Source of the DNA: NCEH01 sp040049195
GTDB lineage: Bacteria > Pseudomonadota > Alphaproteobacteria > Rhizobiales > Xanthobacteraceae
NCBI RefSeq assembly: GCF_040049195.1
Contig: NZ_JBDZDL010000006.1
Strand: one strand, 5' to 3'
DNA length: 64,000 nucleotides
The notes under the pieces were generated by a model, which saw nothing but the letters and a program-made list of their open reading frames with translations, made no database searches and was not told the origin of the DNA. Positions 49,831 to 57,276 of this stretch are shown piece by piece. Position numbers and translations under genes: made by a program. Each line of letters begins with the position of its first letter. Positions within the stretch are counted from its first letter, which is position 1.

Positions 49831-50481
49831 GTGAAGGACTGGGCCTCAGATCATCCGAAGGCGAAGCTGATGGCGCGCAAGCGCGCCGCGATCGTCGACG
49901 CGGCGCGCGAGGCCTTCCTTCGAGATGGCTATGGCGGGGCGAGCATGGAGAGGATCGCCAAGGACGCCGGGGTCTCGATCATGACCCTCTACCGCCACGC
50001 CGAGGGAAAGGACGACCTGTTCTCGGCCGTCATCGCCCAGGCCTGCCATCCAGCCGATCAAGCCGAGCAGGCGCGCATCCATGAGTCCCTGCAGAAACCT
50101 CTGTCGGAAATTCTGGTTTTCATCGGCGTGATGTTTCAGGAGCGGATCGCGAGCCCAGCGACGACAAGCCTGTTTCGAACGGTCATGGTCGAGACCCCGC
50201 GCTTCCCGCACCTCGCGGATATGGCCTATCGCGGCCTGATCGGCGCGCACGCGGACGCTCTGGATGCTTTCCTGGGCCAAAGAGATGAAGCCGCAGCCCT
50301 CGATCCAAGGCAGCGCCGAACGCTGAGCACGGCCTTCCTCGATCGCCTGGTGGGACTCGACAGCTTCCGCGTGCTCCTCGGGCTCGAGGGGGCGACGGAC
50401 GGCGAACGGCTGGACCGCGCCAAGCTAGCCGCCGCCGAATTGATCTCCGCATTCTCCACACCGACTCGCTTCCCGAGCTGA
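49831..50481 (+). CDS. TetR-family regulator (divergent to MBL hydrolase)
   Basis: A 216-residue TetR regulator. The helix-turn-helix is ASMERIAKDAGVSIMTLYRH (about 38-57), preceded by KRAAIVDAAREAFLRDGYGG. The C-terminal part is a large ligand domain of the AefR/RutR-like type (FIGVMFQERIASPATTSLFRTV). The start is a GTG at 49831; no ATG fits in this frame before the DNA-binding domain except at codon 14. The two identical-geometry palindromes before it point to autoregulation and control of the metallo-hydrolase. Confidence 0.92.
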   Translation: MKDWASDHPKAKLMARKRAAIVDAAREAFLRDGYGGASMERIAKDAGVSIMTLYRHAEGKDDLFSAVIAQACHPADQAEQARIHESLQKPLSEILVFIGVMFQERIASPATTSLFRTVMVETPRFPHLADMAYRGLIGAHADALDAFLGQRDEAAALDPRQRRTLSTAFLDRLVGLDSFRVLLGLEGATDGERLDRAKLAAAELISAFSTPTRFPS

Positions 50482-50499
50482 TCCAGAGAAGGGTGCCGT

Positions 50500-50843
50500 C
50501 CGCCAGCCATCCGGGCGCCCGGATGGCGGCCGAGGCGCTGTAGCTTCGACGGTGAGGTCGAGCAGACCGATCTCGTGGCTGAAGTCGCCAGTGAAATCGA
50601 CGCGCACCCCGGCGCGTCCATCGGGCGAGCCGTCGATCGCGAGGAACCGGGTGACGGTGTGATAGCCGAAGAGGGACCGCTCGACATAGGTGCGGATGCC
50701 GGCTTGTCCTTCGAAGCGGTGGACGGTGGACGGATCATCGATCACCGCGTCCGGCGTCAACAGCGCGATGACGGCATCAGCATCCCCCGCATTGGTGGCG
50801 GCGATCAGCGCGTCGGCGACTTGCGCAAGGAATGCTCGATCAT
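50500..50843 (-). pseudogene. SnoaL/NTF2-like gene, frameshifted
   Basis: An ATG at 50841-50843 overlaps the VOC stop (ATGA) and opens MIEHSLR, but this frame stops after about a dozen codons. The neighbouring frame continues with a clear SnoaL-like body (QVADALIAATNAGDADAV, VERSLFGYHTVTRFLA, VRVDFTGDFSHEIGLLDLT). A one-base change near 50820 therefore separates start and body. The C-terminal end also dissolves into unrelated sequence. It was probably the third gene of the SDR-VOC unit. Confidence 0.65.
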
Positions 50844-51250
50844 GGCTGCCGCCCTTCGTGCTGCCAGCTCTTGTGAACGAATTCGAGGGAATAGCCGTCC
50901 GGGTCACGGACCTGCGCGGCATAGTAACGGGGGTCATAATGAAGCTGCGGCCCAGGCGGGTGGATCTCGCTCGCCCCGGCCGCCAGCGCCGCAGTGTACG
51001 CCGCATCCACCATCGCCGGCGAGGTTGCGACCAGGCCTACATGGACCGCGCCGGGCGCGGCATGTCCCTGTCGCAGCCAGAAGAACATGCGTCCGTTCGC
51101 GCCGAAGCCCTTGAGGTCAGGATGCCCTGGCGGACCATCCTTGCCGTCGTAATCGAGCCGCGCAGTGATGCCGAGAACCGGCAACACCTGTTCGTAGAAG
51201 GCGATCGAGCGATCGGTGTCGCTGACCGTCAAGAAAATGTGGTCGAGCAT
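50840..51250 (-). CDS. VOC-family (glyoxalase/dioxygenase-fold) protein
   Basis: A 136-residue single-domain vicinal-oxygen-chelate protein. It begins MLDHIFLTVSDTDRSIAFYEQVLPVLG and ends VRDPDGYSLEFVHKS; the His near the start and the Glu in the last strand are the usual metal ligands. Members include glyoxalase-like enzymes, resistance proteins and dioxygenases. The gene follows the SDR by ten bases and is co-transcribed with it. Confidence 0.92.
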   Translation of the reverse strand: MLDHIFLTVSDTDRSIAFYEQVLPVLGITARLDYDGKDGPPGHPDLKGFGANGRMFFWLRQGHAAPGAVHVGLVATSPAMVDAAYTAALAAGASEIHPPGPQLHYDPRYYAAQVRDPDGYSLEFVHKSWQHEGRQP

Positions 51251-51260
51251 ATCGCGTCCC

Positions 51261-52004
51261 TCAAATCATGTAGCCGCCGCCAACCTCGATATTCTGGGCA
51301 TTCACCCAGCGATGATCGTCTGACAGGAGTCCGGCGACCAGGCAGCCGACATCGTCCGGCTCGCCGACACGGCCGAGCGCGGTCTGGCCGGCCAGCAACG
51401 TTTCGAACTCCCGGCTCATGCCGCCACCAAGATCGGTCTTGATCGGGCCCGGTGCGATCGAGTTGGCGCGGATGCGGCGATCGCCGAACTCCTTGGCCAT
51501 GTAGCGGGTCAGCACCTCCAGCCCGCCCTTGAACGCGGCATAGGGCGCAACGCCCGCCGTGGCGACGCGCGCGGTCGCGCTGGCGACGTTCAGGACATGA
51601 CCGCCGTCCGCCATCAGTGGAAGCAGCGTCTGGGTCAGGAAGAACGGCCCTTTCAGGTGAACGCGGTAGAGGCTGTCGAACGCGTCGTCGTCGACCTCGA
51701 CCATCGGGCGGAAGAGGCCATGGCCGGCATTGTTGACGAGGGCGTCGAAACGGTCAGTTCGCCAGCTTGCCGCCAGCGTCTCGCGAACGGCATCACGAAA
51801 CGCGGGGAAGCTCGCGCTGTCACTGATGTCCAGCCGCAGCGCGACCGCCTTGCCACCTTCGGCTTCGATCGCGTCCACGACCTTGGCGGCGGCCTCGGGA
51901 TTGCTGTTGTACGTCAGGATGACGCCCATGCCGCGCTTGGCGCATTGTACGGCGGCGCTGGCGCCGAGGCCGCGGCTTCCGCCGGTGATGATGACGATGC
52001 TCAT
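51261..52004 (-). CDS. SDR-family oxidoreductase
   Basis: A 247-residue short-chain dehydrogenase: cofactor motif TGGSRGLG near residue 7, VNNAGHGLF, and the catalytic NVASATARVATAGVAPYAAFK-type region holding Tyr and Lys. It ends NAQNIEVGGGYMI. The ATG at 52004 gives the exact family N-terminus (MSIVIITGG). It is the first gene of a leftward SDR-VOC-(SnoaL) unit and is divergent from the AraC regulator. Substrate unknown. Confidence 0.92.
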   Translation of the reverse strand: MSIVIITGGSRGLGASAAVQCAKRGMGVILTYNSNPEAAAKVVDAIEAEGGKAVALRLDISDSASFPAFRDAVRETLAASWRTDRFDALVNNAGHGLFRPMVEVDDDAFDSLYRVHLKGPFFLTQTLLPLMADGGHVLNVASATARVATAGVAPYAAFKGGLEVLTRYMAKEFGDRRIRANSIAPGPIKTDLGGGMSREFETLLAGQTALGRVGEPDDVGCLVAGLLSDDHRWVNAQNIEVGGGYMI

Positions 52005-52137
52005 GGCTGTATTCCTTCGATTTCGCTGAAGAACAGGTAGCGGGACAGCCCGCCGATTGCTCACCCGTTTCTCCCTGCTTCTTGCCCATTCCTGCTTTTC
52101 GATTGCCTGGGTGCGCGTTTCGTGAAAGCGAACGGAT

Positions 52138-53013
52138 ATGGAGACACAACTCGCCGAACTGCGTGCGCTGGCGGCACGCGCCGAGAACCGTCGTACCGAA
52201 ACCGGCATCCCCCGCGTCGCCATGGTGCAGGGGGCGATTCCCGAGCATCAGCTCGCCGCCGTCTACGAGCCGATGGTCAATCTCATCCTGACAGGATCGA
52301 AGACGATGACCGTGGGTGACCGCATGCTGCGTTACGATCCGGCGACCTACTTCGTCATGTCGGTCGACCTGCCCGCCGCGGGTGTCGTCCATCCGTCGGA
52401 CAGCGGTGCGCCCTATCTCGCGGTCAGTCTCACGATCGCGCGTTCCGTGATCGCCACACTCCTGACGGACATGCCCAAAGCTGCTGGCGGCGAGCTGTAC
52501 AGCCCGGGCTTTTCGGTCGCTCCGGTGACGGCGGACCTGCTCGACGCCTGGGTGCGCATGCTGCGCCTGATCGACCGTCCAGGCGAGATCGCCGCGCTTG
52601 CGCCGGCCTATGAGCGCGAAATCCTGTTTCGTGTTCTACAGGGGCCGATGGGCTGGATGCTGCGGGACATCGCCATGCCCGACACCGCGCTGTCCAGGAT
52701 CGGGGTGGTGATCCAGTGGATCAGGGAGAACTTCGCGCGCCCGATCCGTATCGAGGCGCTGGCCGAGATGGCCGCGCTCAGCGTTTCCGCCTTCCATCGC
52801 CACTTCAAGGCGGTGACCGCGCTCAGTCCGTTGCAGTACCAGAAGCACGTCCGCCTTCTCCACGCCCGGTCTATGCTCATCTCGGGCGATGGAAACGCGA
52901 CGGCTGTGGCGTTCCGCGTCGGCTATGAAAGTCCGACGCAATTCAGCCGGGAGTATGCCCGCCAGTTCGGCTTGCCGCCGTCAAGGGATGCCCTGCGGTT
53001 ACGGCAACCGTGA
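52138..53013 (+). CDS. AraC-family transcriptional regulator
   Basis: A 291-residue regulator. The N-terminal half is the AraC_N-type domain seen in regulators of short-chain dehydrogenases (VYEPMVNLILTGSKTMTVGDR). The C-terminal ~100 residues hold two helix-turn-helix motifs (RIEALAEMAALSVSAFHRHFK and AVAFRVGYESPTQFSREYAR; each read in part). It is divergent from the SDR at 51261-52004, with a 133-bp shared control region, so that unit is its likely target. Confidence 0.94.
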   Translation: METQLAELRALAARAENRRTETGIPRVAMVQGAIPEHQLAAVYEPMVNLILTGSKTMTVGDRMLRYDPATYFVMSVDLPAAGVVHPSDSGAPYLAVSLTIARSVIATLLTDMPKAAGGELYSPGFSVAPVTADLLDAWVRMLRLIDRPGEIAALAPAYEREILFRVLQGPMGWMLRDIAMPDTALSRIGVVIQWIRENFARPIRIEALAEMAALSVSAFHRHFKAVTALSPLQYQKHVRLLHARSMLISGDGNATAVAFRVGYESPTQFSREYARQFGLPPSRDALRLRQP

Positions 53014-53096
53014 TCGTCCGACGAAATTTATCGGGCATCGAGCCCGCCCGCCATCCCGCGAACCAGGGTCGGGGTGCAAGCATTGATTTTGCCGAG

Positions 53097-53122
53097 TCTG
53101 ACGGTACTTTCGGCACGTCAGA
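53097..53122. terminator. Hairpin between AraC gene and PRISE reductase gene
   Basis: TCTGACG (53097-53103) and CGTCAGA (53116-53122) form a perfect seven-base stem with a twelve-base loop, between two convergent genes. No T tract follows on either side, so the assignment is moderate. Confidence 0.4.
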
Positions 53123-53168
53123 TTCGACATTTGCGGTTTATGCCTCACTGCGAAGCAGCCGGTAGGAC

Positions 53169-54233
53169 CTAGGGGATCAGACGATCCTCCCGCAGACGCC
53201 TGAACAGAGCGAAAAAGGCATCGTCCGTCGGTTGGTATGCGGTAAAACCAAGCCGCCGGCTCTTTGACATATCGGTCACGACCTCGATAGGTCGACCAAG
53301 ATCGGCATCAGTGTGCCAAGGCGACGACAGACGATCGAGAGTCGGCTCGGCCAGCCCTTCACGCTCGGAAATGCGCCGCCACACGGAAGCATCATGCGCC
53401 ATCTGCTGTTCGAGCGGCCGGATGCTGCCATCGAACGGCGCGGGCTCGAGCCCAAACCATTTGGCGATTTGCCCCCACATCCAGCTCCACCGGAAAACAT
53501 CGCCGTTCACGACATTGAACGCCTCATTCGCAGCGCCGGGCGTCTCGGTCGCCCAAAGGAGATGGCGGGCAAGCAGCCTCGCATCGGTCATGTCGGTAAG
53601 ACCGTCCCACTGCGCTTGCGATCCGGGAAAGCGGAAGGGGCGGCCAGTCTCGCGGCAAATCGTGGCGTAAACCGCCAGCGTTGTTCCCATGTTCATCGCG
53701 TTGCCGACGGCCTTGCCGATCACCGTGTGCGGACGATGAACACTCCAGGAGAAGCCGTCGCGCTCAGCAGCCGCGAACACTTCGTCTTCCTGCGCGTAAT
53801 AGAAGTTTGCGAGGTCGAGTCTGCCCTGATCCTCGCGGAACGGCGTTTGCGGCAACGAGCCCTTACCATAGGCCTCGAACGGACCGAGGTAATGCTTCAG
53901 ACCCGTCACGAGCGCGACGTGACGCGGCGTCCGATTCGAGCCGCGAAGTCCATCCAGCAGATTGCGGACCATGGCGGAATTGACGCGGATGTTTTCGGCC
54001 TCGTTGTCCTGCCGGAGCCAACTGGTGATGAACACCGCATCGACCTGCACATCTTTCAGCGCAGCCGCCGTCGCGGCCGGATCCTGCAGGTCGACGGCAA
54101 TCGGCCTGATGCCGGCCTGCGCGACGGGCCGACGCGCGAGGCCATGCACAGTCCATCCATTTTCCGCCAGAAGCTCCGCCGTCGCGCTTCCGACAATTCC
54201 GCTCGCACCCACCACCAAGGCAGCCCCTGTCAT
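53169..54233 (-). CDS. PRISE-type SDR (progesterone 5-beta-reductase/iridoid synthase-like)
   Basis: A 354-residue extended SDR. The NAD(P) motif is ALVVGASGIVGSATAELL, and further family regions are VALVTGLKHYLGPFEAYGKG and FSWSVHRPHTVIG. The conserved region LAVYATICRETGRPFRFPG and the asparagine-rich NEAFNVVNGDVFRW complete the PRISE (enone reductase) signature. The catalytic tyrosine is probably in NFYYAQED. Plant members reduce steroid or monoterpene enones; bacterial substrates are mostly unknown. It is divergent from an HxlR regulator. A decayed relative lies at 10140-10440. Confidence 0.9.
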   Translation of the reverse strand: MTGAALVVGASGIVGSATAELLAENGWTVHGLARRPVAQAGIRPIAVDLQDPAATAAALKDVQVDAVFITSWLRQDNEAENIRVNSAMVRNLLDGLRGSNRTPRHVALVTGLKHYLGPFEAYGKGSLPQTPFREDQGRLDLANFYYAQEDEVFAAAERDGFSWSVHRPHTVIGKAVGNAMNMGTTLAVYATICRETGRPFRFPGSQAQWDGLTDMTDARLLARHLLWATETPGAANEAFNVVNGDVFRWSWMWGQIAKWFGLEPAPFDGSIRPLEQQMAHDASVWRRISEREGLAEPTLDRLSSPWHTDADLGRPIEVVTDMSKSRRLGFTAYQPTDDAFFALFRRLREDRLIP

Positions 54234-54255
54234 CCTGAGATCCCTTCATTGAAGG

Positions 54256-54269
54256 CTCTATAGGTAGAG
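54256..54269. promoter_or_regulatory. Palindrome in the PRISE/HxlR gap (HxlR operator candidate)
   Basis: CTCTA-TAGG-TAGAG is a perfect five-base inverted repeat in the 97-bp divergent region, 23 bases upstream of the reductase start. HxlR proteins usually bind such sites between themselves and a divergent reductase gene. Confidence 0.4.
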
Positions 54270-54330
54270 AGGATTGGCAAGCGATCCAGACGGCACCATT
54301 TAGGGACATAGACACCATGAGGTAACCAGA

Positions 54331-54708
54331 ATGAAGACGGGCACCCCGGACGACGAATGGCGGGAGGACTGCGCGCCACGACGCGTCCTTGAACTTTTCA
54401 CGACGAAATGGACCAGCATGATCCTTCATGTTCTCCATGCCCGACTGGATGGCGCCGCTCGCACCGGCGTGCTCCAGCGCAGCATACCGGGGATCTCCAA
54501 GAAAATGCTGACCCAGACGCTCAGGGAGATGGAAGGCAGCGGCCTGCTGACCCGTCACGTCAAAGGAACCATCCCCCCAGCGGTGGAATATCACTTGACG
54601 CCCCTCGGCACTCGCTTTGTTGAGCCAATCGAACTGCTTTACGGCTGGGGGCGAAGCAATGCCGATGCCCTGGACGCGCTCGTTCGCCGACCCACCTCTC
54701 GCCGCTAG
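54331..54708 (+). CDS. HxlR-family transcriptional regulator
   Basis: A 125-residue winged-helix regulator. Family features are the early cysteine region (REDCAPRRVLELFTTKWTSMIL type), RSIPGISKKMLTQTLREMEGSGL (recognition helix) and the wing VEYHLTPLGTRFVEPI. Many HxlR proteins sense electrophiles through the N-terminal cysteine, here in WREDCAPR. It is divergent from the PRISE enone reductase, which would fit a sensor of reactive enones. Confidence 0.92.
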   Translation: MKTGTPDDEWREDCAPRRVLELFTTKWTSMILHVLHARLDGAARTGVLQRSIPGISKKMLTQTLREMEGSGLLTRHVKGTIPPAVEYHLTPLGTRFVEPIELLYGWGRSNADALDALVRRPTSRR

Positions 54709-55086
54709 TCTAGGTCTTTCCGCAAGGCTCGAAATCACCCGGTTCAGCTCGCTCCAGGGCTATTATTTGGCCGTCGGCCGGGATTGGCGCCTTGAGCGAC
54801 ATCCGGACTCTTCCTCTTGCGGGTAAGCCTGCGCCCGCGGCTGGTGCAGCGTGTGGGATCGGAGTGGCCATGGCGCTGAAGCGGGCCGAAGCCGGTGACG
54901 ACGTGGGATCCCCTATGAGAAGCCGCCCGGAAAAGCCGATCCGATAATGCAGCTCACGCAGAATGGGGTCTTCACGGATCGAGCGTTTGCGACAGGAAAT
55001 CGATGGGAGGAGAGACGTGACGGTCGCTCGAAACGACACGAAATTTTGCCATTGACTACCTGCCTACTAGAAGGTAGACACCCCCA
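54709..55086. other. Stretch without a clear gene before the third TetR gene
   Basis: About 378 bp. Rightward the frame around 54800-54945 reads LPLAGKPAPAAGAACGIGVA and then MALKRAEAGDDVG, which looks protein-like, but it has no start, no full domain and is soon closed. I could not identify it. The last 35 bases hold the TetR operator. Confidence 0.4.
55064..55077. promoter_or_regulatory. TetR operator candidate (CTAC-N6-GTAG), copy 1
   Basis: CTACTAGAAGGTAG is an inverted repeat that ends nine bases before the ATG of the TetR gene. A second copy with the same arms and spacer length, CTACCAACTAGTAG, lies at 55721-55734 and also ends nine bases before an ATG. The paired position strongly suggests shared control. 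Confidence 0.65.
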
Positions 55087-55677
55087 ATGAGCAATTTTTC
55101 GAACACCTCCGACGAGATCCTGGCTTCCGCACGAAACCTCATCATGAGCGGCGGCTACAACGGCTTCAGCTATGCCGACATCTCGGAAGTGGTCGGAATC
55201 CGGAAAGCCAGTATCCACCATCATTTCCCCAGCAAGGTCGATCTGGTGCGTGAACTGGTCAAGCGCTATCGCGAAGATGGTCAGGCGGCTGCGAAGGCCC
55301 TTGAGCAAAGCGTTCCAGATGCGCTGGAACTCCTCAAGGTTTATGCGAACTACTGGGCTAAATGCATCGAGGATGCGAGCAGACCTTATTGTGTCTGCGC
55401 TCTGCTTGGCAGCGAGCTGCCGTCGCTTCCACCGGAAGTCGCAAAGGAAGTTACGGCATTCTTTCGCTTCATATCTTCGTGGTTGGCTTCGGTGATAGAG
55501 CGTGGCGCCAGGCAAGGCGCCCTGAACCTCACGAGCGAGCCGCATGTCGAAGCCGAAGCATTTCTAGCGACGGTGTACGGGGCGATGCTCTCGGCGAGAG
55601 CCTACGCTCGACCTGAAGTGTTCGGAACGATAATGACGCCGGCTCTTGCCCGGTTGACCCCCACCGCCTCTCGCTAA
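55087..55677 (+). CDS. TetR-family regulator (autoregulated, downstream module)
   Basis: A 196-residue TetR regulator. The DNA-binding motif is FSYADISEVVGIRKASIHHHFPSK (about 27-50, read in parts). The ligand domain (RPYCVCALLGSELPSLPPEV) resembles the cysteine-containing TetR_C_11/16-like group, with two close cysteines that could sense oxidants. Operators of identical geometry lie before this gene and before the next small gene, so it probably controls both itself and the downstream cluster. Confidence 0.93.
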   Translation: MSNFSNTSDEILASARNLIMSGGYNGFSYADISEVVGIRKASIHHHFPSKVDLVRELVKRYREDGQAAAKALEQSVPDALELLKVYANYWAKCIEDASRPYCVCALLGSELPSLPPEVAKEVTAFFRFISSWLASVIERGARQGALNLTSEPHVEAEAFLATVYGAMLSARAYARPEVFGTIMTPALARLTPTASR

Positions 55678-55720
55678 TCGTGCGGCAGCTGTGCTGCCCG
55701 GGGAAATCCGCGTTTTAAAC

Positions 55721-55734
55721 CTACCAACTAGTAG
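55721..55734. promoter_or_regulatory. TetR operator candidate (CTAC-N6-GTAG), copy 2
   Basis: CTACCAACTAGTAG, extended by C and G to CCTAC/GTAGG, lies nine bases before the ATG of the small exported-protein gene. It overlaps the ribosome-binding sequence AGGAAG, so a bound repressor would block both transcription and, in effect, leader use. Confidence 0.65.
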
Positions 55735-55743
55735 GAAGATAAA

Positions 55744-55921
55744 ATGAAGACCATTTTCCCTGCCCTGGCCCTCGGCCTGACGACCTTCCTTGTGACAGCC
55801 CTCGCGGGACCCCGCCCGTGCCGAAGATAAGAAGGCCGCGCCGATTCACGCACGCGGCAGCGTTGGTGCGGATGCCAAGCTTACCGACATCACGCCGGGC
55901 GGTTCTGTCGACGTTTTGTGA
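55744..55921 (+). pseudogene. Small exported protein gene, frameshifted
   Basis: The ATG at 55744 opens a clear signal peptide (MKTIFPALALGLTTFLVTALA), but the frame then hits a stop at 55828-55830. Shifted by one base, it continues from the end of the signal sequence as ARAEDKKAAPIHARGSVGAD and on to a natural stop at 55919-55921. The extra base lies in a GGGACCCC run near 55810. Without the shift, the product would be about 58 residues. I do not recognise the mature part. Confidence 0.6.
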
Positions 55922-55964
55922 CTCGCGTAAGTAATTTCATCAATCAGCAAAATGGAAGAAGACA

Positions 55965-56552
55965 ATGTCGAATAATCAGACATCTCGCTCGGAAAGCGAC
56001 AGCGACCACTGGCTAAAGCAGTATTACTTTATCCGGGCGGCGTTTTCGGTGCTGTGGGTAGCGGCTGCATTCACGCTCGGACGACAGTCGTTTGCGGTGG
56101 CTGCCGCATTGCTGATCATCTATCCGGCTTGGGATGCCGCCGCTAACGCCGTTGACGCGGCTAGAAGCGGCGGCTTTGCCGCCAACCGGAGCCAAGCGAT
56201 CAACGTCATAGCGAGCTCGATTATGACGCTGGCCGTGATCCTGGCACTGACAATTAGCATGAACTGGGTGCTCGCCGCTTTCGGCCTATGGGCGATCTTT
56301 TCGGGACTTTTGCAGCTTAGCGCTGCTCTCCGGCGCTGGAAAACGACTGGCGGTCAGTGGGCAATGATCTTGAGTGGTGCCCAATCCGCTGCGGCGGGCG
56401 CGCTCTTTATCTTTCAAGCGCAAATGCCGCAGGAGCCTTCTATTTCCACGGTCGCCGGATACGCTGGCGTAGGGGCGTTCTATTTTCTGGTTTCGGCAAC
56501 ATGGCTGAGCATCGCCCTTTCACGTCGCCGTCTGCGCGGAGCAGAACTTTAA
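55965..56552 (+). CDS. DUF308/HdeD-like membrane protein
   Basis: A 195-residue protein with six hydrophobic helices in three pairs, typical of the DUF308 short-repeat membrane family to which HdeD belongs (FIRAAFSVLWVAAAFTLG, NWVLAAFGLWAIFSGLLQLSAALRRW; read in parts). Some family members are linked to acid stress, most are uncharacterised. It follows the TetR gene and the small exported-protein remnant on the same strand and is probably under the same operator. Confidence 0.8.
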   Translation: MSNNQTSRSESDSDHWLKQYYFIRAAFSVLWVAAAFTLGRQSFAVAAALLIIYPAWDAAANAVDAARSGGFAANRSQAINVIASSIMTLAVILALTISMNWVLAAFGLWAIFSGLLQLSAALRRWKTTGGQWAMILSGAQSAAAGALFIFQAQMPQEPSISTVAGYAGVGAFYFLVSATWLSIALSRRRLRGAEL

Positions 56553-56698
56553 GATGCCAGCATCTGGCGGGAGTATGAGCGCGATCCGGGGGCACCATCA
56601 ACTCGGCGTCATTGCGCTTCATTCATCTCTAGGATCTCCCGGCTGAGGGCTATGGTGAATACCGACGCCTGTTCGAGAATGAAGGAAAGGCTTGAACC

Positions 56699-57214
56699 AT
56701 GACTGAGAAGACACAACGCGCCGTTCTGGCGGGCGGCTGTTTCTGGGGCATGCAGGATCTCATCCGCAGGCAGCCGGGTGTGGTGGCTACACGCGTCGGC
56801 TATTCGGGCGGCGACGTGCCCAACGCCACCTATCGCAACCATGGCTCCCATGCCGAGGCGATCGAGATCCTCTTCGATCCCGACCGGACGACGTATCGCC
56901 AGATCCTGGAATTCTTCTTCCAGATCCATGATCCGACCACGAGAAACCGCCAGGGCAACGATATCGGCACCAGCTATCGTTCCGCGATCTTCTATGCAGA
57001 CGACGCCCAGAAGGCGGTGGCGGAAGACACGATCGCCGATGTCGAGGCTTCGGGTCTCTGGCCCGGCAAAGTGGTCACCGAGCTTTCCCCGCTCGGGGAT
57101 TTCTGGGAGGCGGAGCCCGAGCATCAGGATTATCTGGAGCGGTTCCCGAACGGCTACACCTGCCACTTCATCCGGCCGGGCTGGAAGCTGCCGCGCCGCG
57201 TCGATGCGGCGTGA
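56699..57214 (+). CDS. msrA: Peptide methionine-(S)-S-oxide reductase
   Basis: A 171-residue repair enzyme that reduces the S form of methionine sulfoxide in proteins. The catalytic Cys14 lies in AGGCFWGMQDL, and YSGGDVPNATYRNHGSHAE and FFFQIHDPTTRNRQGNDIGTSYRS-type sequences are the usual substrate-binding parts. It is a single-domain MsrA without MsrB. It returns the window to core-like gene content after the accessory island. A hairpin follows its stop. Confidence 0.95.
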   Translation: MTEKTQRAVLAGGCFWGMQDLIRRQPGVVATRVGYSGGDVPNATYRNHGSHAEAIEILFDPDRTTYRQILEFFFQIHDPTTRNRQGNDIGTSYRSAIFYADDAQKAVAEDTIADVEASGLWPGKVVTELSPLGDFWEAEPEHQDYLERFPNGYTCHFIRPGWKLPRRVDAA

Positions 57215-57222
57215 GATCAGAC

Positions 57223-57257
57223 GGCGCCGGAGGTCCGCAAGGGGCTTTTCCGGCGCC
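57223..57257. terminator. Hairpin between msrA and the YihY-type gene
   Basis: GGCGCCGGA (57223-57231) and TCCGGCGCC (57249-57257) pair perfectly over nine bases with a 17-base loop that contains CTTTT. It lies between the stops of two convergent genes and probably serves both. Confidence 0.5.
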
Positions 57258-57276
57258 GCGATGCGTGTGCGGATGG

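Noticed and set aside
45850..53111. The 13-base word TGACGGTACTTTC occurs at 45850-45862 and 53099-53111
   Set aside because: One shared 13-mer is expected by chance in about 14 kb, the flanks do not match, and no insertion-sequence structure surrounds either copy.
56699..57214. Possible integration site at msrA as the right end of the island
   Set aside because: The island border lies before the msrA start, not at its 3' end, and I see no repeat shared with guaA. The adjacency is not evidence of an attachment site.
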